A stretch of DNA of 64,000 bases from Prevotella sp. (GTDB lineage Bacteria > Bacteroidota > Bacteroidia > Bacteroidales > Bacteroidaceae). The stretch spans positions 124,001 through 188,000 of the forward strand of contig SUYH01000003.1 of assembly GCA_015060535.1 (NCBI GenBank), written 5' to 3'. Each line of letters starts with the position of its first letter. The first letter of the stretch is position 1. Positions 45,080 to 54,314 of the stretch are shown in pieces. Position numbers and translations under genes: made by a program. The notes below the pieces were generated by a model. It did not search any database, was not told where the DNA came from, and was given only the letters and a program-made list of their open reading frames with translations.

Positions 45080-46416
45080 ACGACTTCCTGACCGACTTCA
45101 GCTCGCTGCTGTGGGGATGGCCGATGATCATCCTCCTGCTCGGCACGCATCTCTACCTGACCATCATCCTGCGCTTCCCGCAGCGTAAGATCATCACCGC
45201 CATCAAGTTGTCGATCAAGAAAGACCCTGACGCACAGGGCGACGTGTCGCAGTTCGGTTCGCTGGCCACCGCGCTGGCAGCCACCATCGGAACGGGTAAC
45301 ATCATCGGTGTGGCTACGGCCATCGCACTGGGAGGTCCTGGTGCCGTGCTGTGGTGCTGGCTGACGGGTGTGTTCGGCATCTCGACCAAGTATGCGGAAG
45401 GTCTGCTAGCCATCAAATACCGCCAGAAGACCCCCGAGGGCAAGATGATCGGTGGTCCGATGTACGCCCTGGAACAGGGCCTCCATATGAAGTGGCTGGC
45501 CATCCTGTTTGCCATCTTCACCGCCTGTGCATCGTTCGGCATCGGCAATACCGTGCAGGCCAACGCCATCTCTACCCTATCGTTCGAAGCCTACAGCATT
45601 TCGCCATACATCACGGGCATCGTGGTCAGTCTGCTGACGGGAGCCGTCGTCCTCGGTGGTGTGAAGAGCATCGCCCGCGTCTGTTCGATGCTGGTGCCTT
45701 TCATGGCCGTGTTCTATGTGCTGGGTTGCATATATATAATAGGTGTCAACGCTGAATTTGTATGGCCTGCCATCCGCCTGATCGTCGAGTCGGCATTCAG
45801 TCCGCAGGCGGCAGGAGGCGGGTTTGTAGGCACCACCGTCATGATGGCTGCACGCTTCGGTATTGCGCGAGGCCTGTTCAGCAACGAGTCGGGACTGGGC
45901 TCCGCACCCATCGTGGCTGCTGCCGCACAGACGCGTAATCCCGTGCGCCAGGCACTGGTATCGTCGTCGGGCACGTTCTGGGATACCGTCATCATCTGTG
46001 CCTTGACGGGCGTCGTCATCGTGAGCAGTGTGCTGGCCTACCCCGACATCACGTTCGAGAACGGGGCAGTGCTGACGAAGGTGGCCTTCGCCAAGATTCC
46101 CATTGTGGGCACGCCGCTGCTGACGTTCGGACTGCTGACATTTGCTTTCTCGACCATCCTGGGCTGGTGCTACTATGGCGAACGGGCCGTAGAATACCTG
46201 AAGGGCCACCGCTGGGTGATCGTCTACCGAGTGCTCTACATCGTCGCCATCTTCATCGGCAGTGTGATGAACCTCGACATCGTGTGGAACCTGGCCGACT
46301 GCATGAATGCGCTGATGGCTATTCCGAACCTGATATCGATACTGGCACTGAGTGGCATCATCGTTCACGAGACGCGCAAGTATCTGTGGAGGAACCAGCT
46401 GGAGAAGGAGATGTAA
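45067..46416 (+). CDS. Sodium:alanine/amino-acid symporter (AGCS family)
   Basis: LATALAATIGTGNIIGVATAIALGGPGAVLWCWLTGVFGISTKYAEGLLAIKYR; NESGLGSAPIVAAAA. Confidence 0.95.
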   Translation: MDQINDFLTDFSSLLWGWPMIILLLGTHLYLTIILRFPQRKIITAIKLSIKKDPDAQGDVSQFGSLATALAATIGTGNIIGVATAIALGGPGAVLWCWLTGVFGISTKYAEGLLAIKYRQKTPEGKMIGGPMYALEQGLHMKWLAILFAIFTACASFGIGNTVQANAISTLSFEAYSISPYITGIVVSLLTGAVVLGGVKSIARVCSMLVPFMAVFYVLGCIYIIGVNAEFVWPAIRLIVESAFSPQAAGGGFVGTTVMMAARFGIARGLFSNESGLGSAPIVAAAAQTRNPVRQALVSSSGTFWDTVIICALTGVVIVSSVLAYPDITFENGAVLTKVAFAKIPIVGTPLLTFGLLTFAFSTILGWCYYGERAVEYLKGHRWVIVYRVLYIVAIFIGSVMNLDIVWNLADCMNALMAIPNLISILALSGIIVHETRKYLWRNQLEKEM

Positions 46417-47074
46417 CCCAGCGGAGCACACGCAGCACACCATCCGTCACCACAAAGATCACATCCATTCCGCGGAAAGGCATGCCATATTCGCGGCCAT
46501 CGTCCTCATGATAGTGCGGACGGGGGTCTAAGGCCAACGCCTTCTCCAACGCCACCGCATCGGCCTCGGAGAGCAGCGCGCGCAGCTCCGCAGGCATGTC
46601 CACCTGTAACTGTTTCCACGCATGCTCATCGGTGAAGCCGCCACGGGCCTCCGCATGGCTGTCGACATAGGACAGATAGGGCTTGATGTCGTAGATGGGC
46701 GTGCCGTCCATCAGGTCAGCACCTAACACGTCGATGCTCGGTGTCTTCAGGTCGATGGCGGCAATGCGCACCGACGACAGGCCCAGGTTGTTAGGACGGA
46801 AGGGCGAGCGGGTGGCCCACACCCCCATGCGCTCATTGCCGCCCAGCAAGGGAGGACGCACGGTGGCATGCTTCACGGCATCAACATTTTCGGAAAAGCC
46901 CCAGATGAGCCACAGGTAGTCGTAACGGTCCAGTCCGCGCAGGGCTTCGGCATGGGCAAAGGCGGGCTCAAAACGGATGGTGCCACGCAGTTCGCTGACG
47001 ATGCCACTCTGACGTGGTATGCCAAACTTCGAGGTGAAGGGGGAATGAAAAAATGCTATCGGTTCTATCTTCAT
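46358..47074 (-). CDS. trmO: tRNA methyltransferase TrmO-like (TsaA family)
   Basis: IAFFHSPFTSKFGIPRQSGIV; TRSPFRPNNLGLSSVRI; DIKPYLSYVD. Confidence 0.9.
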   Translation of the reverse strand: MKIEPIAFFHSPFTSKFGIPRQSGIVSELRGTIRFEPAFAHAEALRGLDRYDYLWLIWGFSENVDAVKHATVRPPLLGGNERMGVWATRSPFRPNNLGLSSVRIAAIDLKTPSIDVLGADLMDGTPIYDIKPYLSYVDSHAEARGGFTDEHAWKQLQVDMPAELRALLSEADAVALEKALALDPRPHYHEDDGREYGMPFRGMDVIFVVTDGVLRVLRWVTSPSPAGSSTDTCASRER

Positions 47075-47129
47075 GGCACAAAGATACGAATTTATTTGTT
47101 TTTATATTTCCTTTTTTTAATTTTATTTG

Positions 47130-47137
47130 TATCTTTG
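47130..47137 (+). promoter_or_regulatory. -7 element TATCTTTG upstream of AI-2E transporter
   Basis: TAnnTTTG 9 bp before ATG 47146. Confidence 0.55.
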
Positions 47138-47145
47138 CAGTCGTT

Positions 47146-48228
47146 ATGGAACAAAAGAAGATTACATTCGATAGTTTTGTGCGTGGAGGACTGACAACTG
47201 TGGCCATCGTCGGCCTCATCATGTTGTTGAACTACCTCAGCGGTGTGCTGCTGCCATTCTTCATGGCCTGGCTCATCGCCTACATCTTGTTCCCCATGGT
47301 CAGCTTCTTCCAGTATCGCTGCAAACTGAAGTTCCGTATACTGGGTATTCTCTGCACGTTCATCACGGTAGGCGCCCTGCTGACAGGACTGGGACTGCTG
47401 ATGATACCCCCCATCATCGAAGAAGGTGGGCGCGTGAACGACCTCATCATCGCCTACGTGTCGCACGATGAGTTCATGAGCAACATCCCCAACATGATAG
47501 AAGAATTCATCCACGAGAACGTGAAGGCCGAGGATGTCAAGGCCATCGTCACCCAGGAGGGATTCATCGACTCCATCAAGCAGGCCGTGCCTAAGGTGTG
47601 GAACGTCATCGCCCAGTCGCTCAATATCCTATCGAGCGTCTTGATGCTGACAATGGTCATCATCTACACGCTGTTTATCCTGCTCGACTACGAAGAGTTC
47701 GCCGAGGGATGGGTAGAGATGCTGCCCCGGCGGTATCGCAAGTTTGCCGTCCAGCTGGTGAAAGACGTGGAGCAGGGCATGAACAAGTATTTCCGCGGAC
47801 AGGGCTTGGTGGCCATCTGCGTGGGTGTGCTGTTCAGCATCGGATTCCTGATCATCGACTTCCCCATGGCCATCGGTCTGGGCATGTTCATCGGACTGCT
47901 GAACATGGTGCCGTACCTGCAGCTGGTGGGATTCATACCGACCATCCTGCTGGCCGTCGTCAAGGCTGCCGACACGGGCGAGAGCTTCTGGATCATCATG
48001 CTGGGCGCTCTGATCGTGTTTGCCGTCGTACAGCTCATCCAAGACACCATCCTCACGCCAAAGATCATGGGAAAGGTGATGGGACTGAACTCGGCCATCA
48101 TCCTGCTGTCGCTCTCCATCTGGGGAGCACTGCTGGGCATCCTGGGCATGATCATCGCGCTGCCCATGACGACGCTGCTCATCACCTACTACCAGAAATA
48201 TGTGGTGAAAAACAAGCCAACACAATAA
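47146..48228 (+). CDS. AI-2E-family transporter
   Basis: Multi-TM; GLLNMVPYLQLVGFIPTILLAVV..ILTPKIMGKVMGLN. Start reassigned. Confidence 0.9.
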   Translation: MEQKKITFDSFVRGGLTTVAIVGLIMLLNYLSGVLLPFFMAWLIAYILFPMVSFFQYRCKLKFRILGILCTFITVGALLTGLGLLMIPPIIEEGGRVNDLIIAYVSHDEFMSNIPNMIEEFIHENVKAEDVKAIVTQEGFIDSIKQAVPKVWNVIAQSLNILSSVLMLTMVIIYTLFILLDYEEFAEGWVEMLPRRYRKFAVQLVKDVEQGMNKYFRGQGLVAICVGVLFSIGFLIIDFPMAIGLGMFIGLLNMVPYLQLVGFIPTILLAVVKAADTGESFWIIMLGALIVFAVVQLIQDTILTPKIMGKVMGLNSAIILLSLSIWGALLGILGMIIALPMTTLLITYYQKYVVKNKPTQ

Positions 48229-48243
48229 CCAATCATAAACATC

Positions 48244-49320
48244 ATGCAACAACCATTTTTCAAACGTGTCACCTTAGCCGTCCTGCTGACTGTGTTCAGC
48301 AGCACAGCCGCTATGGGACAAGGAAAAGAGGACAGCGACCTGCTGAAGGAACTGGCGGAGCGCGTCCAACTGCACGGCTACGCGCAGGGCGGTTTCAACT
48401 ACACCCACAAGGCTGGCGAGGACACACCCACCTTCGAGCTGAAACGCGTACTCTTCTGGGCCAACGCCCAAATCACTGACCGCTGGTCATTCCTCTTCAT
48501 GCACGACTTCTCGAGTGTCGTACAGGAATTCTACACCGACTATCGCTTTACACGCAACAAGGCGCTGACCGTACGCCTGGGACAGTTCAAGAACGGGCTC
48601 TCGCTGGAGAATCCGCTCTCGCCGACCGCCATGGAGGCCATCGATGTCTACTCTGAGGGCGTCACCTACCTGACGGGATGTGGCAGCGACCCGCTGCTGG
48701 GCGTGCAGTACGGACGTGACCTGGGACTGGCCATCTTCGGCGAGACCAACGACGGCAAGCTGCGCTACGAGCTGGAGGTGATGAACGGACAGGGCATCAA
48801 CAAGAAAGACGGCAACAAGGAGAAAGACTTCATAGCCCGTCTGGAGTATCGTCCCACAAAGGGACTGAACCTCGTGGCTACCGGACAGCTGGGCCGCGGA
48901 CATGCCATTGCCAACTCGCTGTACAACCCGGAGATCCATGAGGGTGACAACTACAAGCGCAACCGCTGGACGGTAGGTTTCGACTACAAATCGGCCGACT
49001 TCAACATACACGGTGAATACCTGGAAGGCAAGGACGGCAGTGCGACCAGCCGTGGTGCCTACGTGACAGGTGCAGTGCCCGTGGGCAAGGGTGTCGAACT
49101 GGTGGGGTCGTACGACTTCTTCAACTTCAACACGTCGCTGGGCATGGACCAGCACAAGGCGATAGCCGGTGTGCAGTACTGGTTCTACAAGAAATGCCGC
49201 GTGCAGCTGCAGTATGTCTACAAGAGTGCCTACACGCAGGCAGGCCAGTTTGTGCATGGTGCCAACCACGCCATCATGGCTCAGATGCAGATTCGTTTAG
49301 ATTACGCAAAGAAAAAATAA
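48244..49320 (+). CDS. Porin (OprO/P-like beta-barrel)
   Basis: Signal peptide; LHGYAQGGFNYTHKAGEDTPTFELKRVLFWANAQITDRWSFLFMHDF. Confidence 0.8.
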   Translation: MQQPFFKRVTLAVLLTVFSSTAAMGQGKEDSDLLKELAERVQLHGYAQGGFNYTHKAGEDTPTFELKRVLFWANAQITDRWSFLFMHDFSSVVQEFYTDYRFTRNKALTVRLGQFKNGLSLENPLSPTAMEAIDVYSEGVTYLTGCGSDPLLGVQYGRDLGLAIFGETNDGKLRYELEVMNGQGINKKDGNKEKDFIARLEYRPTKGLNLVATGQLGRGHAIANSLYNPEIHEGDNYKRNRWTVGFDYKSADFNIHGEYLEGKDGSATSRGAYVTGAVPVGKGVELVGSYDFFNFNTSLGMDQHKAIAGVQYWFYKKCRVQLQYVYKSAYTQAGQFVHGANHAIMAQMQIRLDYAKKK

Positions 49321-49358
49321 ATTGTAAATTGTAAATCGTAAAATTGTAAATTCTCAAG
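49321..49358 (+). repeat. 7-bp-period ATTGTAA array filling the porin-to-symporter gap
   Basis: TAA-ATTGTAA-ATTGTAA-ATCGTAA-AATTGTAA-ATTCTCAAG-ATG. Confidence 0.85.
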
Positions 49359-50882
49359 ATGTTCATTAAGATACTCCTTACCCTCATCTTTCTGGCCGTG
49401 ATGATTGGCGTCGGACTGTACACCCGCAAACAGGCCAGCAGTGTTGATGGATTCGTATTGGGCGGACGTGCCGTTGGTCCGTGGCTGACAGCCTTCGCCT
49501 ATGGTACCTCTTATTTCTCGGCAGTAGTCTTCGTGGGCTATGCCGGACAGTTCGGATGGAAATACGGCCTCTCGTCGACATGGATTGGCGTGGGCAATGC
49601 CGTGATCGGCTCCTTGCTGGCCTGGATCGTACTAGGTCGGCGCACAAAGCTGATGACGCAGCATATCGAGTCGCGCACCATGCCCGACTTCTTCGGCACC
49701 CGATTTGGCGATCAGGGCTTGCGCGTAGCGGCTTCGATCATCGCTTTCGTGTTCCTCATCCCCTATACCGCTGGCGTGTACAAAGGCATCTCGACGCTGT
49801 TTGAGATGGGCTTTGGCATCCCCTACGAGTATTGCGTGGTCATCATGGCCATCCTGACGGCGGTCTACGTCATTCTGGGCGGATACAAGGCGACGGCGAT
49901 GAACGACTTCATACAGGGTATCATCATGCTCTTTGGCATCGTGGCTATCATCGTGGCCGTGCTCAATGTACAGGGTGGATTCACGGCAGCTATCGAGAAG
50001 ATGGCTGCGATGCCCAGCGATGCCGACAGCACGGTGAATGGCGGCTTTGCCACGCTCTTCGGTCCTGACCCCTGGAACCTGCTGGGTGTGGTCATCCTGA
50101 CATCGCTCGGTACCTGGGGACTGCCACAGATGGTGGGTAAGTTCTACTCGATTACCGACGAGAGTGCCATCAGGCGTGGCACCATCATATCGACCATCTT
50201 CGCACTGATCGTGGCTGGCGGCTGCTACTTCCTGGGTGGCTTTGGCCGTCTGTTCGGCATGCCTCCCGTGCTGCCTAACGGCAAGCTGGCTTTCGACAGC
50301 ATCGTACCGTCAATGCTCGTGACGTTGCCCGACGTGCTCATCGCCCTCGTGGTGCTGCTGGTGCTCTCTGCGTCAATGTCGACGCTGGCATCGCTCGTGC
50401 TTACGTCCAGCTCAACGATGACACTCGACCTCATCTACCGCGACAAGAAGTCGGCACCTGGCGAGGTGGAGGATGGTAACATCGACGATATCGTAGCCGA
50501 GAAGATTGAGCGTCGTAAGGTGGTGGTGATGCGCGTGCTCATCATGTTCTTCATCGCCATCTCGCTGCTGATCGCACTGAATCCGCCCACGTTCATTGCC
50601 CAGCTGATGGGTATCTCATGGGGTGCGCTGGCTGGTGCCTTCCTCGCTCCCTTCATGCTAGGACTCTACTGGCGTGGCGTCACCACAGCCAGCGTGTGGG
50701 CATGCTTCATCTGGGGCGTGGGTATCACGGTGGTCAACATGCTCATCGGCAACCCCATCAACCCCATCAACTGCGGTGCCATCGCGATGGTAGGCGGTTT
50801 CCCTGTCGTCTGGATTGTCAGTCTGCTGACACCGAAGATGCAGCGCAGTGAGGTAGACAAGATTTTCAAATGCTATCAATAA
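49359..50882 (+). CDS. Sodium:solute symporter (SSS family)
   Basis: Multi-TM; SSVDGFVLGGRAVGPWLTAFAYGTSYFSAVVFVGYAG. Confidence 0.93.
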   Translation: MFIKILLTLIFLAVMIGVGLYTRKQASSVDGFVLGGRAVGPWLTAFAYGTSYFSAVVFVGYAGQFGWKYGLSSTWIGVGNAVIGSLLAWIVLGRRTKLMTQHIESRTMPDFFGTRFGDQGLRVAASIIAFVFLIPYTAGVYKGISTLFEMGFGIPYEYCVVIMAILTAVYVILGGYKATAMNDFIQGIIMLFGIVAIIVAVLNVQGGFTAAIEKMAAMPSDADSTVNGGFATLFGPDPWNLLGVVILTSLGTWGLPQMVGKFYSITDESAIRRGTIISTIFALIVAGGCYFLGGFGRLFGMPPVLPNGKLAFDSIVPSMLVTLPDVLIALVVLLVLSASMSTLASLVLTSSSTMTLDLIYRDKKSAPGEVEDGNIDDIVAEKIERRKVVVMRVLIMFFIAISLLIALNPPTFIAQLMGISWGALAGAFLAPFMLGLYWRGVTTASVWACFIWGVGITVVNMLIGNPINPINCGAIAMVGGFPVVWIVSLLTPKMQRSEVDKIFKCYQ

Positions 50883-50894
50883 TACGTTAACACG

Positions 50895-51785
50895 ATGTGG
50901 AATAAACTATGGTCTATCCGTGAGGGCTTTGTCATAGGTGGAGGGCTCATCATAGCAGGACTGACGCTCGAAATGAGCATAGGCCCTGTGGTATGGGACA
51001 GCTTCCGATGGCCTGCTAACGGTATGGTGCTGGCAGGATTCCTGGCGATGATTGTCGTCTGCCACCTGTTGCGTCAGAAGGTGTACGCCTTCCGCTTCCT
51101 CACCTCTTACCAGGCTGCCCTCCCCGCTATGGTTTATGCCGTTGTGCTAACGATCGTCATGGGACTGACGCGCCAGCAGATCAACGGCACGTGGCTGAAC
51201 AACATGCTGACGTTCTGGCCCTTCGTCCTGATGTATGTCTACATCACCGTCATCCTGGGGCTCGTCACCCTCCACCGGTTCAATACGCTGCGACATTGTC
51301 GCAGCATACGGGACCTCACCTTCCTGCTGAACCACCTGGGGCTCTTCATCGCGCTGACCACCGCCACGCTGGGCAATGCCGACATCTCACGCGTGAAAAT
51401 GATCTGTGGCGTGGACGAACCGGAATGGCGGGCGGTGACCAATGAGCAGGCCATCATCGAACTACCGCTGGCCATCGAGCTGAAGCAGTTTATCATGGAA
51501 GTGTACGACGACGGTTCACCCAAGCGCTTCGCTTCAGATATCCAGGTGCTGACGCAGTCGGGCAAGAACATCAAGGCGACGGTGGATGTCAACAAGCCCG
51601 TCGAGGTGGACGGATGGAAGATCTATCAGTACGGCTACGACCAGCAGGCCGGTGCCCGGAGCCGTATCAGCATCTTCGAACTGGTGAGAGACCCCTGGCT
51701 GCCCGCCGTCTATACGGGCATCTTCATGATGCTGGCTGGGGCCTTGTTGATGTTTGTCTTTGGAGTAAGGAGGGCGGAGTCATGA
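50895..51785 (+). CDS. Cytochrome c biogenesis protein, ResB-like
   Basis: TM topology and VDGWKIYQYGYDQQAGARSRISIFELVRDPWLPAVYTGIFMMLAGALLMF. Confidence 0.8.
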   Translation: MWNKLWSIREGFVIGGGLIIAGLTLEMSIGPVVWDSFRWPANGMVLAGFLAMIVVCHLLRQKVYAFRFLTSYQAALPAMVYAVVLTIVMGLTRQQINGTWLNNMLTFWPFVLMYVYITVILGLVTLHRFNTLRHCRSIRDLTFLLNHLGLFIALTTATLGNADISRVKMICGVDEPEWRAVTNEQAIIELPLAIELKQFIMEVYDDGSPKRFASDIQVLTQSGKNIKATVDVNKPVEVDGWKIYQYGYDQQAGARSRISIFELVRDPWLPAVYTGIFMMLAGALLMFVFGVRRAES

Positions 51786-52561
51786 CGTGGGAATCATTCA
51801 TCTATTTCGCCATCTGCGCCGTACTACTCTGGGTGGCAGGCAGCTATCAGGCCTGGAAGGATAAGACCAAGAGTGCCTATGCGTTGACCATACTGGGTCT
51901 CTGTGTCTTCTTCGCCTTCATCCTGTCGATGTGGATGTCGCTGGAGCGCCCACCGCTGCGCACCATGGGCGAGACGCGTCTGTGGTACTCTTTCTTCCTG
52001 CCGTTGGCAGGTCTGATGGTCTATTCACGCTGGCGATACAAGTGGATTCTGTCGTTCTCTACCCTGCTGTCGGTCGTCTTCATCTGCGTCAACCTGCTGA
52101 AACCCGAGATACACTCGAAGACGCTGATGCCTGCCCTGCAGAGTCCGTGGTTCGCACCTCACGTCATCGTATATATGTTTGCCTATGCCCTGCTAGGTGC
52201 CGCTGCCGTCATGGCGGTCTATCTGCTGGTGCGTCGTCGCTGGTCGCAGCAGGAGGCGGAGATTACCGATAACCTGGTGTATGTCGGACTAGCCTTCCTC
52301 ACCTTCGGCATGCTCTTCGGAGCACTATGGGCAAAGGAGGCATGGGGACACTACTGGTCGTGGGACCCCAAAGAGACCTGGGCGGCCATCACATGGCTGG
52401 CCTACCTGGTATACATCCACTTCCGCCTGTATCGTCCACAGCAGCTCACCCCTGCCCTGTGGATGCTCATCATCTGCTTCGTCCTGCTGCAGATGTGCTG
52501 GTGGGGCATCAACTACCTGCCCTCCGCACAGGGTTCGAGCGTTCATACCTATAGCATGTAG
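51782..52561 (+). CDS. ccsA: Cytochrome c biogenesis protein CcsA/CcmC-like
   Basis: WAKEAWGHYWSWDPKETWAAITWLAYLVYIHFR tryptophan-rich motif. Start reassigned to overlap of ResB stop. Confidence 0.93.
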   Translation: MTWESFIYFAICAVLLWVAGSYQAWKDKTKSAYALTILGLCVFFAFILSMWMSLERPPLRTMGETRLWYSFFLPLAGLMVYSRWRYKWILSFSTLLSVVFICVNLLKPEIHSKTLMPALQSPWFAPHVIVYMFAYALLGAAAVMAVYLLVRRRWSQQEAEITDNLVYVGLAFLTFGMLFGALWAKEAWGHYWSWDPKETWAAITWLAYLVYIHFRLYRPQQLTPALWMLIICFVLLQMCWWGINYLPSAQGSSVHTYSM

Positions 52562-52582
52562 AATAAATATCGTCATCAGCCT

Positions 52583-54310
52583 ATGCCGTTAAGTCGTATC
52601 AAACTACCCGTCCTGCGAGCACTCCTGTTGCTGGGTGTCGTGCTATGTACTGCCTGTAATGACAGTCTTGAAGAGTTGTTCCGTCCGACGGAGAAAGAGA
52701 CTGTAGTCAGCCCACTCGCCATAAAACTGGGATTCTCGAAGGAGCGTCCCCTGGTCATGGGAATGAACACGAGTTACGCTCCCCTGCAATATGTTGACGA
52801 CCACGGTACGCCCTGCGGCAATGATGTGGAGTTCACCAAACGGCTCATGCAACGCATGGGCATCCCCTTTACCTTTGCCCCTAACCACTGGGACAAGATG
52901 TCGCCAGGCATCATCGAGGGCAAGTACGACCTCGGACTCATGGTATACTCGCCCTACCGTAAAGACCTGACCAATTACTCGAATGCGGTGTTCCGCATGT
53001 ACTACCAGATCGTCTATCGCAAGAAAGACTATGCGGATTTCGACTTCCGCAACCTGAGGGGAAAGACCATCGCCTACATGAAGTCAAGGCCCATCGGACT
53101 GATGCTCACGGACGCTGGAGCCAAGGATGTGCGCATCACTGACTTGGGGGCTGCCTTCAAAGAACTGGCGGAGGGGAAATATGACGGACTGATCTGCTAC
53201 CGCTTCCAAGCCACTCATTACATCAATCTGCTACACCTGGAGAAGCAGCTGCAGACGGAGGAGCTCTCGCTGGAGCCCCGCGAATACTGCTATGCCAGCC
53301 ACGACAAGCGACTCATTGAAGCTATCAACGACGAGCTGAGAAAGACGGAGACCATCAGCATCATCGACGAGGTGTATGGCGACAACGTGCTGACGCAGTT
53401 TGGCGTCATCAAGATACCGGCATGGGTATGGCTGCTGGGAGTACTGCTGACCTTCCTCTTCCTCGTCATCTTCAGCATCAACCGCTACCGCCTCAGTAAG
53501 CGTCTGCAACAGGCCCACGACAAGCTGCAGGAAGCCTACTTAGGACTGGCAGAGAAGAACGTACAGCTGAAGATAGCCAACGAGCGTGCCGAGGAATCGA
53601 CGCGCATGAAGAGCAACTTCATCAAGCAGATATCGCACGAGATACGCACACCGCTCAATATCCTCAGCGGCTTTACACAGCTTATCACCACCACGACGGT
53701 ACGCCTGTCGGACAAGGATCGCCTTGAGGCGGGCGAAGAGATCATGAAGAGTACTTACCGCATCACAGGACTGGTGAACAAGATGCTGGAGCTGTCGGAC
53801 ATCAACAGCCAGGTGGTGCTGGAACGCAACGACATGGTGACACCGCTGCAGATAGCAGAACAGGCCATCAGCGCTTCAGGCATCAACGATGCCCGCCATC
53901 TGACGTTCACACTGCAAACGCTGGAAGGCTCACTCACACCTTTCAAGACCGATCAGCGTGCGGCTGCCCGTATCCTAGAGCTGCTGCTCGACAATGCCAT
54001 CAAGTTCACACGGCCTGCCGAAGCTTATCTGACACAGGTGGACAGCTCGGCAAAGAAGCAGAGCGTGAAGCTGACCATCAACAACAGTAAGGACACGGTA
54101 CGATTTATCGTCGACGACACGGGCATAGGCATTCCTCCGAAGGAGGCAGAGCATATCTTCGACGAGTTTGTACAGCTGGACGAATACTACAACGGAACAG
54201 GTATAGGACTGACGGTAGCACGGAGTCTGGCGCGTCGCCTAGGAGGCGATATCCGACTAGATACCGCACATACGGCTTGCACCCGATTCATTATCAAACT
54301 ACCGGTATAG
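52583..54310 (+). CDS. Sensor histidine kinase with periplasmic SBP_bac_3-type domain
   Basis: Lipobox-like LCTACND; FIKQISHEIRTPLNILSGF H-box; FIVDDTGIGIPPKEAEHIF. Confidence 0.92.
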   Translation: MPLSRIKLPVLRALLLLGVVLCTACNDSLEELFRPTEKETVVSPLAIKLGFSKERPLVMGMNTSYAPLQYVDDHGTPCGNDVEFTKRLMQRMGIPFTFAPNHWDKMSPGIIEGKYDLGLMVYSPYRKDLTNYSNAVFRMYYQIVYRKKDYADFDFRNLRGKTIAYMKSRPIGLMLTDAGAKDVRITDLGAAFKELAEGKYDGLICYRFQATHYINLLHLEKQLQTEELSLEPREYCYASHDKRLIEAINDELRKTETISIIDEVYGDNVLTQFGVIKIPAWVWLLGVLLTFLFLVIFSINRYRLSKRLQQAHDKLQEAYLGLAEKNVQLKIANERAEESTRMKSNFIKQISHEIRTPLNILSGFTQLITTTTVRLSDKDRLEAGEEIMKSTYRITGLVNKMLELSDINSQVVLERNDMVTPLQIAEQAISASGINDARHLTFTLQTLEGSLTPFKTDQRAAARILELLLDNAIKFTRPAEAYLTQVDSSAKKQSVKLTINNSKDTVRFIVDDTGIGIPPKEAEHIFDEFVQLDEYYNGTGIGLTVARSLARRLGGDIRLDTAHTACTRFIIKLPV

Positions 54311-54314
54311 GGAA

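Noticed and set aside
45577-46443. 288-aa minus-strand ORF
   Set aside because: Antisense to the well-supported AGCS symporter; composition typical of a shadow frame.
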